Source: Begonia masoniana
Lineage: Eukaryota > Streptophyta > Magnoliopsida > Cucurbitales > Begoniaceae
Length of the DNA: 64,000 nt
Assembly: GCA_022432975.1 (NCBI GenBank)
Contig: CM039502.1
Coordinates: 71,942,573-72,006,572, forward strand
Reading direction: 5' to 3'
A program made the position numbers and the translations under genes. Under the pieces are notes generated by a model, which saw only the letters and a list, made by a program, of their open reading frames with translations, was not told the DNA's origin and searched no databases. Of the stretch, positions 12,248 through 24,600 are shown piece after piece; the stretch's first letter is position 1; each line of letters opens with the position of its first letter.

Positions 12248-12724
12248 GTAAGTAGAGTATGCTTGTGTCTTCAGGCCTACATCACAAAACAGTAGGATTG
12301 TGTATGCTTGAATGTGTCTGTATGTCATGCATCATATTTTGAAAGTATGCAAAAATGAATTTACATGAAATGATATGGTAAGGAATGAACAGACTGTAAC
12401 AGTTGTTAAGGGAACTAATTCGTCCCTTAATCAAGAGAGAGGATGTATGACTTTGGGGGAAGTGATCCAAATCCCAATTTCACAGGGGATCTGAACATTT
12501 GTTAAGGGAACTATTCCGCCCCTTAATCAAGAGAGAGGATGTATGACTTTGGGAGAAGTGATCTAACTCCCAATTTCACAGGGGGATCAGATCAGAAACG
12601 AATGCATATGCAACTGAGATGAGAAAGTAGAAACTGCATGTTTAGGAATTTATGTTTCAGCATTTCATTTCATTATTGCTTTACTTACTTAGCATTAGGC
12701 TAATAGATGAGTTTTGTGATGTAG
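12248..12724 (+). other. Candidate LTR leader intron with terminal stem (E3)
   Basis: Donor GACCAG/GTAAGTAGAG and acceptor GTGATGTAG/GTGAAG lie 477 nt apart. Arms CCTACATCACAAAAC (12,276-12,290) and GTTTTGTGATGTAGG (12,711-12,725) are perfect 15-bp complements. The first starts 28 nt after the donor and the second ends on the first exon base after the acceptor. Confidence 0.55.
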
Positions 12725-12733
12725 GTGAAGAAG

Positions 12734-15326
12734 TGTAGCGACCCTAATACTGTACTCAATTTTCCGTACTATATATATATATATATATTTTTTATACTTA
12801 AAACTTTTTACCTGACGTTTGAGTGGAAATAAAACTTTAAAATCGGGATCGGGATTGAAACTAAAATCGTTGAAGTCTAAGTTGTTAAACCATTTAAATT
12901 AAACTTAAAACAATTTAAATAAAACTATTAAAATTAAATGAAAACAATCGGCAGAGGAGAAGGGGGCAAAAACGACAAAAGCCGTGTAAAACATTGTGGC
13001 GATCGATCGCCCAAAACAGGCGATCGATCATCATTTCTGCCAGCGATCGCCACTCAAGGCAATCGCCTATTGCACGCCAGAAGCGTAACCAGAGAAAGGG
13101 GCGATCATTCGCCCCTATTGGGCGATCGATCGCGACACGCTCTGGAAATTTTCCAGAGCGTGGCGCAATTTGGGGCTATCGATCCCCACCCTTGGGCGAT
13201 CGATCGCCATGTCCTCTGGATTTTCCAGAGGACAGGCACCTCTTTTCCTTCCTTCTTTCTTCTCCTGTATACCATTACACCTAACACAACTCATTCACAA
13301 TTTCATTAACACACATACGTTCCGACATGTACGTTCCAACATAAATTCATTTCAACTCTCATTCAAAACCACGACTCGAAACACGTTCAAAACATAGCCT
13401 ATTTTTATGAAAATAAAACGCGTGGATATGTTTAAAACCTAAACAAATCCTCCTGTTTTGAAATCAACAAAAGATTATAAAATCAATTTTCAAAATATTT
13501 CGAAACATCAATACATAAACCTATCCAGATCCAACAACCTAAAATGTATCTATCTATACAATAAATCTGTCTAATCCACCATTAGCCCAAAATATCACCA
13601 AACCCTCAAAACATCTAACCATGAGTCCCACGGATCAAAACGAGCCGCGACTGCGCCAACGTACTCCCGCGACAATCCTCCGTCAACCGCATCACTCCTC
13701 AGGTGGAGGGATCTCGTCCTCACCTATGTCGAAGTCACCTACACCATACAGACACCTATGAGATAAAAATCTCAGCAAGTTCTATGTAAATGCAATGCAT
13801 GCTGTGCGTATGAGTTCGTAATCATGCATCATTTTCATTATCTTTACTCTGTTTGTCACCGAGATCTCAACCCTCTAACCAGAGAGAGTACATCCAGCGG
13901 TCGGACTACTCTTTCCAGCTAGAGGAGGGGGGTACACGCTTACAACACGTACAGCCGTACCTGAGCCCCATCTCGCATAACCTATAAACTGTAAACTGTA
14001 TCAGTATGTGTTAAATGCGGTATTGTGACAGACCCCTTCGTGCCTACACAATAGATCAATAGCCCCTCTCCAGACCGCATTGCCATTTTCTTTAAAACAT
14101 CGTGCGGAAATTCGTTTTCTTATGCTTATTTGAAAACTGTGATGCATGAACAGTTTAACATAAACATAAACAAGCTACATGTGTACCATCAAGACTATAA
14201 AGAACATAATCTATAAAACAATTAAACCTAACTACCCATCCAAGCAAATAAATGAGCACGTCATCAAAAACTCCTCGAGACGACCACGACGTACGGTGTA
14301 GACCAATCGGTCAAGCAAGTCACGAGAACTTACCTCGTGCCCGATGCAATCCAAGCTCCGTCCACGAGCGCTTACCTAGGCAATTTCACCAAATTATCGT
14401 TAAAACTAGTTTAAACTATTAAACGTCCAATTTTAACGAAACCTTAACTAAGAAAATTCCTTAAAGCTCTAATTTAACTAATCGAGGCATTTAAACATGC
14501 AATCAATGTTCGATAGTTCAAAACCACAATTAACGAGCTTTTTTTAAAAAAACCCGAAAATCCTCTAGTTTTAGCATTTCTCATAATTCGATCTAACTTC
14601 GTCCAATAACGTTCAATATGTTCTTTACATCCTTAATCTCGATAAACCTATTGATTTCTAACTGTAAATCACGTTTTTCACAAACCCTAAACGAAACTCT
14701 AATCATCTTTAACTCTGTAATAACCGAACAATAAGCTTTTAAAGCTTTAGAATCATACCTAGAGCTGCGAGAGGAGAAAGAAACGTGAAGAAAACGAGAC
14801 GATCGGAGAGCTTGATCGCCGGAAATGGAGGACGCCGTGAAGGAGAAGAAATGGTCGCCGTGGGGAGGAGAGAAAAACAGAGAGAAAGAGGAAATGGCGT
14901 GGAGGGAAGAAAAATTAGTTCTTAATTAAATTTTGGCTTTGCAAATTACCATTTTGCCCTTCCTTCCAATTTTCTGCTTGTTTCGTTCTTCGTTTCATTA
15001 ATTAACCGACGATTCGTTTTCTCCAAATCTCCTTATTTCACCAATAAATCTAACCTATTATTTGGGATTTATTAAAACTGTCCGTTTGCAAATCGAACCT
15101 CGTTTACTATTTTTTCTCAAACGTCCTTCATATTACGAGAAACGTAATTACTCGGAATTAAGCATCCAAACTCCGAAAATTCTCATAATTTTCTTAAAAT
15201 TCCTATTAATAATTAGGATTCTAATGACGCTTTCTTTTTGTAAAACGGGTTTGATTTGACATATTTACAAAAATACCAATATATATTACGTAATATAAAA
15301 AAATCTCGTACAAGCCGGATATTACA
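12734..15326 (-). mobile_element. Solo LTR of a third gypsy-like family
   Basis: 2,593 bp with no coding domain, interrupting E3's LTR. On the minus strand it starts TGTAATATCCGGCTTG and ends GGGTCGCTACA. It is flanked by AGAAG (12,729-12,733) and AAAAG (15,327-15,331), a one-mismatch 5-bp target duplication; removing it restores the LTR reading GTGAAGAAGTGAC. Minus orientation is supported by the TG...CA ends and by the leader-intron module. GCGATCGATCGC palindromes cluster at 12,999-13,205. A (TA)n run lies at 12,771-12,788. The ORFs at 12,938-13,397 arise from the palindromic repeats. Confidence 0.7.
13739..14333 (-). other. Candidate LTR leader intron with terminal stem (solo LTR)
   Basis: On the minus strand the donor CACGAG/GTAAGTTCTC has its first intron base at 14,333. 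The acceptor GGTGTAG/GTGACT has its last intron base at 13,739. The 5' arm (14,290-14,302) pairs with the 3' arm (13,738-13,751) over 13 bp including three G-U pairs. The sequence differs from both other families but occupies the same place, 31 nt after the donor and on the acceptor. Confidence 0.5.
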
Positions 15327-16493
15327 AAAAGTGACTGCATGTGTGTTTTCTGAGTATGCTGAGGAATAGGCTAGTTGGGGGAGCACATTCATGCCTCGAC
15401 TTGGTGAACTGATTGGGCGTTTAACTTGTGTCAGTTGATGAGAAGGTTTAGTGAACCATGACTCAATTTAAATATGTTGAGAGTTTTAGTGACAGTAGTA
15501 ATTTTGATGTTTTGAATACAATTTGAAACTCTTTCTGATAATGATACTCTGTTAGTTTTAATAGTGGTTTTTACCAAATTTTGGAGTAGTACACGGATTT
15601 AAGTAGTTTTGAACGGTTTTAGTAAAATGCTCAAATTCTTTTGGTAGTCAAAGTTTTCTTTGTTTATAGTGAAATTATTGCTATGTTATTTTCGTTGACT
15701 ATTTTTGATCTATTGGTAGATGATGTATATCGGCAGATGTTGAGTATTTTTGATCTATCGGCAGATGATGTCTATCGGCAGATGTTGAGTATTTTTGATC
15801 TATCGGTAGATGATGTCTATCGGCAGAAGTCGAGAGTTTTTTCTATCGGTGGATTTAGTCCATCGGTGGATGTGAGTATTAGAATTTATCGTTTTGTAAT
15901 CGGAAGATGTCTTCAGAAAAAGCCATCGGAAGATGTCTTCAGTAGAAGCTATCAGTAGATGTGTATAATAAGTTTTGTCGTTTAGTGATCGGTGGATGTC
16001 GTGTATTAGACCTATCGGAAGATGTAGTAGAAGTGTTGTCGTTTAGTGATCGGTGGATGTCGTGTATTAGACCTATCGGAAGATGTAGTAAAAGTGTTGT
16101 CGTTTAGTGATCGGTGGATGTCGTGTATTTGACCTATCAGAAGATGTAGTAGAAGTGTTGTCGTTTAGTGATCGGTAGATGTAGGAAGTAATTTGTCGTT
16201 TAGTGACCGGACGATGTGCTCTGTTTTGTTTTGTGATTAAAAGACTTTCTTTTGTCGTTTAGTGACCGGACAACGTGATCAGTTTTCTCTTTCTCTTTCA
16301 ACCAACTGCCTTGAATATTTTAATCTTTAATAAAGATTATTTTTATATGATGATTTTTCCGCTGCAAGTTTTAACGTTTTAAGAGTTAAAATCTTGATCA
16401 TTGAATGAAATTTTAAATTTTTCTCAAAAGTCATAGTTCGGTTCAGTAGTATGAGTAACGAACCGGGTTTATATAATTCGGGGCGTTACAGTA

Positions 16494-16504
16494 TGGTATC
16501 AGAG
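16494..16504 (+). other. E3 primer-binding site (initiator tRNA-Met)
   Basis: TGGTATCAGAG begins 4 nt after the LTR end, the standard plant gypsy/copia primer site. Confidence 0.85.
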
Positions 16505-16573
16505 ACATTCAGTTAAACCGTTCAAAAGATTACTCATCAGTGTCGATCGTCGCATGGGAGTACTCCAACAACT

Positions 16574-16633
16574 GTAAGTGTTTATGTTAACCTTAGTTAT
16601 TAGATGTTTATGAGTGTAGTTAACCTTGAACAG
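16574..16633 (+). other. Candidate 60-nt leader intron before gag (E3)
   Basis: AACAACT/GTAAGTG to CTTGAACAG/GAG, 11 nt before the gag ATG. The same borders occur in E2 and E4. Confidence 0.45.
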
Positions 16634-16644
16634 GAGTATAGAAA

Positions 16645-17690
16645 ATGGCTAGACGACCAGGAAGACCAAGAGTACCAAGAGAGATGCCCAACTTGAGAAT
16701 TGAGGAAGATCCTAGCGTGATTAGGCAGCTGACAGATTTGGTGCGTCAGCAAACAGACCTAGTGCGTCAGCAGTCTGATCAGTTAGGAGTGCTGTTGAAC
16801 CGAGAGGTACAAGGAAGTGCCAACTCGAGTTCTAGCAATGAACATTCTGGAGATAGATTCAGGAGGCTACGACCACCTACGTTTAATGGACAGTCATCTG
16901 ATCCGGTTATTGCTAAAGGGTGGCTTAGAAAGATTGAGAGTATGTTTAGGTGCGCCAACATTGAAGAAGGAGACAAGGTCACGTTGGCAACGTTTCATTT
17001 GGTTAGTGATGCTCAACTCTGGTGGGAAACAATAGAGACGACCACTGATGTTTTGGCGATGCCTTGGTCACAATTCAAAGACATTTTCTACGAGAAGTAT
17101 TTCAATAGTACTGTCCAAACTGCAAAGAAGTTGAAATTTCTAAACTTGAAGCAGACAGGGTCTGTGGCCTAGTACAGTAGGCAGTTCGAGTCCCTGTCCA
17201 GGTTTGCTGGATATTTTGCTCACATGGACGAGGATAAGGTGTTCAAATTTGTGCATGGGCTGAAGCCGGAAATTTACCGAGGAGTTAAATTTTGTGTTAT
17301 TAAAGGCTTGTCATTCAGTGAAGTTGTGTCCACTGCTCTGGAAGTGGAAGAAGCTGAAAGGAAGTGTGCTGGACCAAAGGAGGTCTCACGAAAGTTTGTC
17401 CAGCCACACCAACAAAGAGGAATGAAGAGGCCTAGTGAAGACCAGAATAGCCAAGGAACAGAAGGAAAGATACAGAATGTCAGGAAATTTCCCCAGTGTC
17501 CTAAGTGTTTGAAGAACCACCCGGGCGAGTGCAGATTGGGCTTTGGGAAATGTTTCAACTATGAGGAGGTTGGACACACGATCAGAAAATGCCCGAAGCC
17601 TAGAATCACCAGATGCTACAATTGTAATAAGGTCGGTCATATTAGCAGAGACTGCCCAGCTTCTAAGATTGGCCCTGCTATGATTAAACC
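16645..17690 (+). pseudogene. E3 gag (one stop, damaged zinc knuckle)
   Basis: The ATG at 16,645 opens MARRPGRPRVPREMP. A heptad-like tract of LTDLVRQQTDLVRQQ follows near residue 30, then the gag core (FRRLRPPTFNG, AQLWWETIETTTD, FKDIFYEKYF). A TAG at 17,170 interrupts the frame, which resumes unchanged to the nucleocapsid. The first CCHC knuckle has Tyr in place of the second Cys (CFNY). The second knuckle ([14 protein letters not shown]) is intact. Protease follows in the same frame, as in a single gag-pol polyprotein. Confidence 0.85.
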
Positions 17691-17699
17691 GAGGATATT

Positions 17700-20600
17700 C
17701 TCCATGACGGAGTCGGGTGAGGAACAGCCCGCTGTTGTGTCAGGTACTATATTGATCAACTCAGTGCCTGCTTTTACCTTATTAGATTCTGGTGCAACTC
17801 ATTCATTTATAGCATCTGCATTTGCTGTTAAATTAGATGTACAGTTTACCCCTTCTATGCATGTGTTTAATGTTGCATTACCCTCTTGTGAATGCATGCA
17901 CTCTAACCAAGTGATACTTGACAGTGATGTGTTAGTGGGGAACGTAAATCTACCAAAAGATCTTATTATTATGAATATAACGGGATTTGATGTAATCCTA
18001 GGAATAGACTGGTTGTTTAAACACCACGCCACGATTGATTGTAGGACTGGAATAGTTAGTTTCCAACCCCCTGGTAGTTTGAAACATATCTTTCAAGCTT
18101 CCAGGAAGAGTAAGGAAATGTCTGTGATGACTTCTATTAACACTAGACCTCCCACATGTGAAGAGTATTTGTGTTTCTTAGCTAACGTATTAACACAACT
18201 TGTAGAAAAAGAAAATCCTCAGAATGTCTTAATTGTCCAAGACTTTTCTGAAGTATTTTTGGATGACCTTCCTGGTTTGCCGCCAGATAAAGAAATTGAA
18301 TTTGTTGTAGATGTTTATCCCTGCGTTGAGCCTGTGTCTAAAAATTCATATAGATTAGCACCAACAGAACTTAAAGAATTAAAGAAGCAGTTAGAGTATC
18401 TGTTGGAGAAAAGGTTCATACGCCCTAGCTTTTCACCATGGGGTGCACTTGTCCTTTTCATCAAAAAGAAGGACGGATCGATGCGGATGTGCATTGATTA
18501 TCGAGAACTAAATAAGCTAACTGTCAAGAACAAGTATCCATTGCCAAGGATTGACGATTTATTTGACCAACTTAATGGTGCAAAGGTCTTCTCTAAAATT
18601 GATTTAAGGTCAGGTTACTATCAATTGAAAGTCAAATCTGAAGATATCCCAAAGACTGCCTTTCGCACAAGGTATGGACATTATGAGTTTTTGGTTATGT
18701 CCTTTGGATTGACTAATGCACCGGCAGCCTTCATGGATCTTATGAATAGAGTGTTTCATGAGTATTTGGACAAGTTTGTCATTGTGTTTATAGATGACAT
18801 TCTAATCTATTCTAGTACTAAGGATGAGCATGCAAGGCACTTGAGTTTGGTGTTAGGAGTCTTAGACAGCACCAACTTTATGCTAAGTTTTTCAAGTGTG
18901 AATTTTGGTTGGACAGAGTTCACTTTCTTGGTCATGTGATCTCTAGTGATGGAATCTCTATCGACCCAGCCAAGGTTCAAGCAGTCAAGGAGTGGCCCCA
19001 ACCAAAGAATGCTGCAGATATTTAGAGTTTCCTTAGACTTGCAGGATATTACAAGAAGTTTATTGAAGGATTCTCAAATATTGCAACACCCCTCACTCGG
19101 TTAACTAGGAAAAATATGAAGTATGTGTGGACTGAGGATTGTGAGCATAGTTTTCAGACCTTGAAACAGAAACTGACCAATGCTCCAATTTTGACTCTTC
19201 CTGTTGATGATGGTAAATTTAGCATTTACTGTGATGCATCCAAGATTGGACTTGGCTGTGTCTTGATGCAAGAGGGAAAAGTAATAGCTTATGCCTCTAG
19301 GCAGTTGAAAACGCATGAGAAGAATTACCCTACACATGACTTGGAATTAGCTGCAGTAGTATTCGCACTTAAGATTTGGAGGCATTACCTGTATGGAAAA
19401 ACTTGTGATATATTCTCGGACCATAAAAGTCTGAAATATATCTTCACACAGAAGGAATTAAACATGAGGCAACGTCAATGGTTGGAATTTGTACAGGATT
19501 ATGATTTTAAGATTAAATACCATCCCGGCAAAGCAAATGCTGTGGCAGATGCTTTGAGTAGAGTGACAACTTCAGCCTCAGCCCTGATTCTTGACGTACC
19601 ATTAGCCTTAGAGTCTGAATTCCAAAGGTTTAATATAGAAGCAGTGCATAGTGTGTCAGCCATGCTTACTGCAATATCCTTAAGACCTACCATTCTTGAA
19701 AGAATAAAAGAAGCCCAGATAAATGATGTATAGTGCAATAAGTACAAGTTAAGCATGGATTCTACGGACAAATCAGATTTTATCTATTCTGCTGATGGGA
19801 TCCTTAAGTTTAGAAACAGATGGTTTGTTCCTGTCATTAAAGAACTTCGAGATGAGATTCTTTCTGAAGCACATTCTTCCAGATTCTCTGTTCACCCTAG
19901 GAGTACAAAGATATACAAGGATCTTAAACAGCATTATTGGTGGCCAAGTATGAAAAGGAGTGTGGCAGAGTATGTAGGATCATGTTTGTGTTGTCAGCAG
20001 ATTAAAGCTGAGCATTAGAGGCCTGCATGAACATTACAACCCTTACCAGTTCCTGAATGGAAATGGGAACAAATAACGATGGACTTTGTTATGGGATTGC
20101 CTAGAACAGCAAAGGGATATGATGCAATCTGGGTAGTAGTAGATCGATTAACCAAATCTGCCCACTTTCTGCCAATAAGGATGACATACTCGATGGATCA
20201 GCTTGCTGAATTGTATGTGCAAGAGATTGTTAGGTTACATGGAGTTCCAGGTACCGTAGTTTCAGACCGAGATTCTCGATTCACATCTAAGTTTTAGAAA
20301 AGTCTGCATAAGGCTATGGGTACACAGCTCAACTTTAGCACAACCTTTCACCCTCAAACAGATGGACAATCCGAGAGAACTATTCAGACCTTAGAAGATA
20401 CGCTCCGTGCATGTGTTTTAGATTTTCAAGGATCTTGGAGTAAATACTTGTCATTAGTGGAGTTTTCCTATAATAACAGTTTTCAGGCAACAATTGGAAT
20501 GGCACCTTATGAGGCCTTGTATGGAAAAAAATTTAGATCACCTTTTACTGGGATGAAGTTGGTGAAGCACAGTTGCTCGATCCCGTCATTATGCAACAAA

Positions 20601-21121
20601 CTGTTGAGAAGGTTGCCCTCATCCGCTAGCGGATTTTGACAGCTCAGAGCCGACAGAAAAGTTATGCTGATAAAAAACGTAGGGAACTGGAGTTTGATGT
20701 AGGCGATGAGGTGTTTCTCAAAGTATCACCATTCAAAGGAGGTGTGAGATTTGGAAAGAGAGGCAAGTTGAACCCCAGATTTATTGGACCCTTTTCAATC
20801 TTAAAAAGGATCAGGAAGGTAGCTTACGAGTTACAGCTACCCACCTCTATGGAAGGAATCCATAATGTGTTCCATGTATCTATGTTGAAGAAGTGTGTAC
20901 GAGATCCATCACAGATTGTGGAACAGCAAAGTATTGAAGTTCATCCTACCCTTGCATATGAGAAGAAACCAGTAAGGATCCTAGACTATGCTGTGAAGGT
21001 GTTGCGCAACAAAGAAGTTCCTCTAGTGAAAGTCTTATGGCATAACCAGAACATAGAGGAGACAACTTGGGAGCGCCAGCAAGACATGATAGACCAACAT
21101 CCAGAGTTATTTAGGTACTGA
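17700..21121 (+). pseudogene. E3 pol: protease to chromodomain (broken)
   Basis: Protease [10 protein letters not shown] near 17,785; RT with FIDDILIYS near 18,795. A one-base deletion near 18,857 shifts frame. RNase H ([15 protein letters not shown], near 19,235), zinc domain (near 19,900), integrase core (20,079-20,560, catalytic Glu kept in SERTIQ) and chromodomain ([16 protein letters not shown], near 21,030) follow. Stops lie near 19,023, at 19,731, 20,016, near 20,027 and at 20,295 (Trp codon changed to TAG). A small deletion near 20,545 shifts frame again, and another stop follows near 20,637. Confidence 0.9.
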
Positions 21122-21143
21122 ATTTTGAGGAGAAAATTCTTTT

Positions 21144-21156
21144 AAGGAGGGTAGAT
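21144..21156 (+). other. E3 polypurine tract
   Basis: AAGGAGGGTAGAT immediately before the 3' LTR start TGTAACACCC. Confidence 0.85.
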
Positions 21157-21659
21157 TGTAACACCCGGTTCTATCGAACCAGTTCTCTATTCTTTTTTAA
21201 TTTAATGGCAAACTTTAAATGACAATAATAAAAGTAGGGTTAATGGATGACTAGGCAAGGGCATAAGGGTAATTAAAAATTTAAAAGTGGATAACATATT
21301 TAAGGAGAGAGGTTTGGGTTTAATGCACTGTAGCCGCCACTATACTATTTATCATTTCTCTTTCGGCCTTCAGCTTTCTAGCAGAACCCCTTTTTGGCGA
21401 TTCTCTTGCTCGATTCTCTTTCAACCTATGTAATGAACAGACTGTAATAGTTATTAAGGGAACTAATCTGCCCCTTAATCAAGAGAGAGGATGTATGACT
21501 TTGGGGGAAGTGACCCAAATCCCAATTTCACGGGGGGATCTGAACATTTGTTAATGGAACTAATCTGCCCCTTAATCAAGAGAGAGGATGTATGACTTTG
21601 GGAGAAGTGATCCAACTCCCAATTTCACAGGGGGATCAGATCAGAAACGAATGCATATG

Positions 21660-24600
21660 TGTTAGTGATTTTACCACTTACACGCAAGTGCACGTGTCGC
21701 TAACGAAGTAATAGAGTAAGTAAAGTATCGATCCCACGAGGATAATGTTAATTGTATTTAAATTGCTATAAAAATCTTATAAAAATATTGAGATGATAAA
21801 TGAAAATAAATAGAAATAAAATCAGAATTGCAATGAAACAAAGTAAATCAGAGCAAACGAGGTAAAAACGATAAATAAAAGCCTTGGCTAGGATCGATTT
21901 CTTCGTTACGAGAATTTTACACTGATGCTATGGTAATGCTCTGCAGCATTGTCTAAGAACAACAAGAATTAAATAATTCTAGGATTCTTTCGAATTGCCT
22001 AGATAAATTCAAATTAGAATTTCCTTCGACTTTGAATGAATGTAACTAATATTGAATTTCAGATTTGCTCTATTCTTATCGCCAATCGAATTAACGTTAA
22101 CTACTTTGTAACGTATTAATCCAATTAATCAATCGTGCATCTTAACATTTATATTTACCTGTCGATAAAATATAAACATCAAACTATCTGTCGATATGAA
22201 TTGAATTAGACGAGGAATATCACGAAAGATTGTTCCAAACAAAAATGCATTAGCAATGCTACAGTATTAATCACAGAACAGCAAGAATTCTTATATTTCT
22301 AGGGTTCTGTCGAATTGCCTAGATAAATTCGTTTTAGAATTTTCTTTTCGATTTTGAAAAGACAAAAACTTAATCTGAATTTTCTTATGAACCTATTCTT
22401 AAATGCCAAATAGATTAATGTTAGCTATTTTGCAACACTTTTAATCTATTCAATTTCTCATGCATCTTTAATTCCTATTTACCTATCGATACAATAGGAA
22501 TATGTGAAATCAAAATTGTCTATCGACATAAATTGAATTAAGCAGTTCAAATCATGAGAAATCATTCAATGAAAAATACGTAGCATTCATAGATCAATCA
22601 AAAACCGTAACGAATACTACCGTCCTAACCAAGATATAGAAATTAGCTACTAAACATAATTAAAATAAAACTAAAAGCAATTGTGTTTATAGAAAAATAA
22701 TGCAATAAAAATAGTAGGAGAAGGAGAAGATTCAAGAAACGGCACTGTGCTCTTCTCAGGTCCAGAGCCTCCTCTCTTTTTTTTTTCTTTGTGTAGAATA
22801 TCTCTTTTTATTCTTTGTTGCATGCCATAATCTCTTTCTCTCTCCAATCTCATTTATTGTTCCATCTTTTTAGTGGCCATTTCCAGGATTAGTTCTTTTC
22901 TCTTTCCACGTGTTTTACTTATTTCCAATTCTCTTTCTTCAAATTCGCTTTTCCTTCCTTTTTTTTTGTCCTTTAGTGCTGCCCAGCTATTAATTTCATC
23001 TACTGCACAGTCTTCCTTCTTTCCTTTGTACATCTTCCGATTGCTACCCTATTTTCTTCTTTCCCTTTGTACATCTTCCGATTGCTGCCCTATTTCTGCA
23101 CTTCTATTGCTGCCCTTGTTTAGCACATCTTCCGCTGCCCAAGTTTTTGCCTCTTCCGCTGCCCAGCTTTCTTCTTTCCCTTTTAGTCTTCCGCTGCCCA
23201 GCTGTTTCTTTTCTTCCAGCATTTTCCTTAGTTTTGTCTTTTAGTGCTGCCCATTTGTATATCTACCGATGCTCCAATTTTCTTTATTCTTTCAACATCA
23301 TCCGCTGCCCAGCTTTTTGTCATCTAGTGCTGACCAGATTTTTATTTCTTTGTAGATCTTCCGCTGCCCGTTCTGTTTTTTCTTGTTTCCTTTGCTGCCC
23401 AGCTTTTGTTTACTTTACTGCATCTTCCGATGCCCAGCTTCCTTGCATCTACCGGTGCTTTTGTCTTTTGCTGCTATTTTTATCACATCTTCCACTATTA
23501 ATTCTAAATCCATATCTTCCATGATTCCAGCAATTTCTCTCTCCATAATCAGTAGCAAATTTCCTCAATTTACGTGATTTGCTTCTTTTCCATAATCTTC
23601 AGCTTTTGAATTTGATTTTCCCTCTAATAAAATTACATTTAAATATGAAAATATAAAATTCAAAATAAGGAGAAAAATCTGCTTTTAATAGAGAATTTGC
23701 ATGAAATATATTAAATTACATTAAGACACAAATGCTGCAGCACTATATAGAAATTGCAGTAAATTCATATCAATTTAATATTGCAATCACTCAATTCATA
23801 TAAGTTTTCTTATGTAAAATTAGCATAAAATGACTTGTTAGTGATTTTACACCTTTACACGCAAGTGCACGTGTCGCTAACGAAGTAATAGAGTAAGTAA
23901 AGTATCGATCCCACGAGGATATTGTTAATTGAATTAATCGCTATAAAAATCTTATAAAAATATTAGATGATAAATGAAAATAATTCTAAATAAAATCAGA
24001 ATGACAATTAAACAAAGTAAATCAGAATAAAAGGGGTAAAAACGATAAAAGAAGGCCTTGGCTAGGATCGATTTCTTCGTTACAAGAATTTTACACTGAT
24101 GCTATGGTAATGCTCTGCAGCATTGTCTAAGAACAGCAAGAATTAAATAATTCTAGGATTCTTTCGAATTGCCTAGATAAATTCAAATTAGAATTTCCTT
24201 CGACTTTGAATGAATGTAACTAATATTGAATTTCCTATTTGCTCTATTCTTATCACCAATCGAATTAACGTTAACTACCTTGTAACGTATTAATCCAATT
24301 AATCAATCGTGCATCTTAACATTTATATTTACCTGTCGATAAAATATAAACATGAAACATCAAACTATCTGTCGATATGAATTGAATTAGACGAGGAATA
24401 TCACGAAAGATTGTTCCAAACAAAAATGCATTAGCAATGCTACAGTATTAATCACAGAACAGCAAGAATTCTTATATTTCTAGGGTTCCGTCGAATTGCC
24501 TAGACAAATTCGTTTTAGAATTTTCTTTTCGATTTTGAAAAGACAAAAACTTAATCTGAATTTTCTTGTGAACCTATTCTTAAATGCCAAATAGATTAAT

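Larger units (their letters stand above)
11709..16490 (+). repeat. E3 5' LTR (about 2.2 kb plus a 2.6-kb solo LTR)
   Basis: Ends GGGGCGTTACA at 16,490. It contains two direct repeats of a roughly 96-bp unit (TGTTAAGGGAAC..., 12,404-12,590), which lie inside the candidate intron. Three short TATCGGCAGATG units follow at 15,710-15,830. A 61-bp tandem unit is repeated three times between 15,978 and about 16,165 (GTCGTTTAGTGATCGG start). The solo LTR interrupts it at 12,734. Confidence 0.85.

Noticed and set aside
12999..13205. Cyanobacterial HIP1 sites (GCGATCGC) implying contamination
   Set aside because: The repeats sit inside a solo LTR with plant-type ends and a target duplication; the flanks are continuous LTR sequence.
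12938..13397. ORFs of 60-123 codons in the solo LTR
   Set aside because: Produced by GATCGATC palindromes that lack stops in several frames on both strands.
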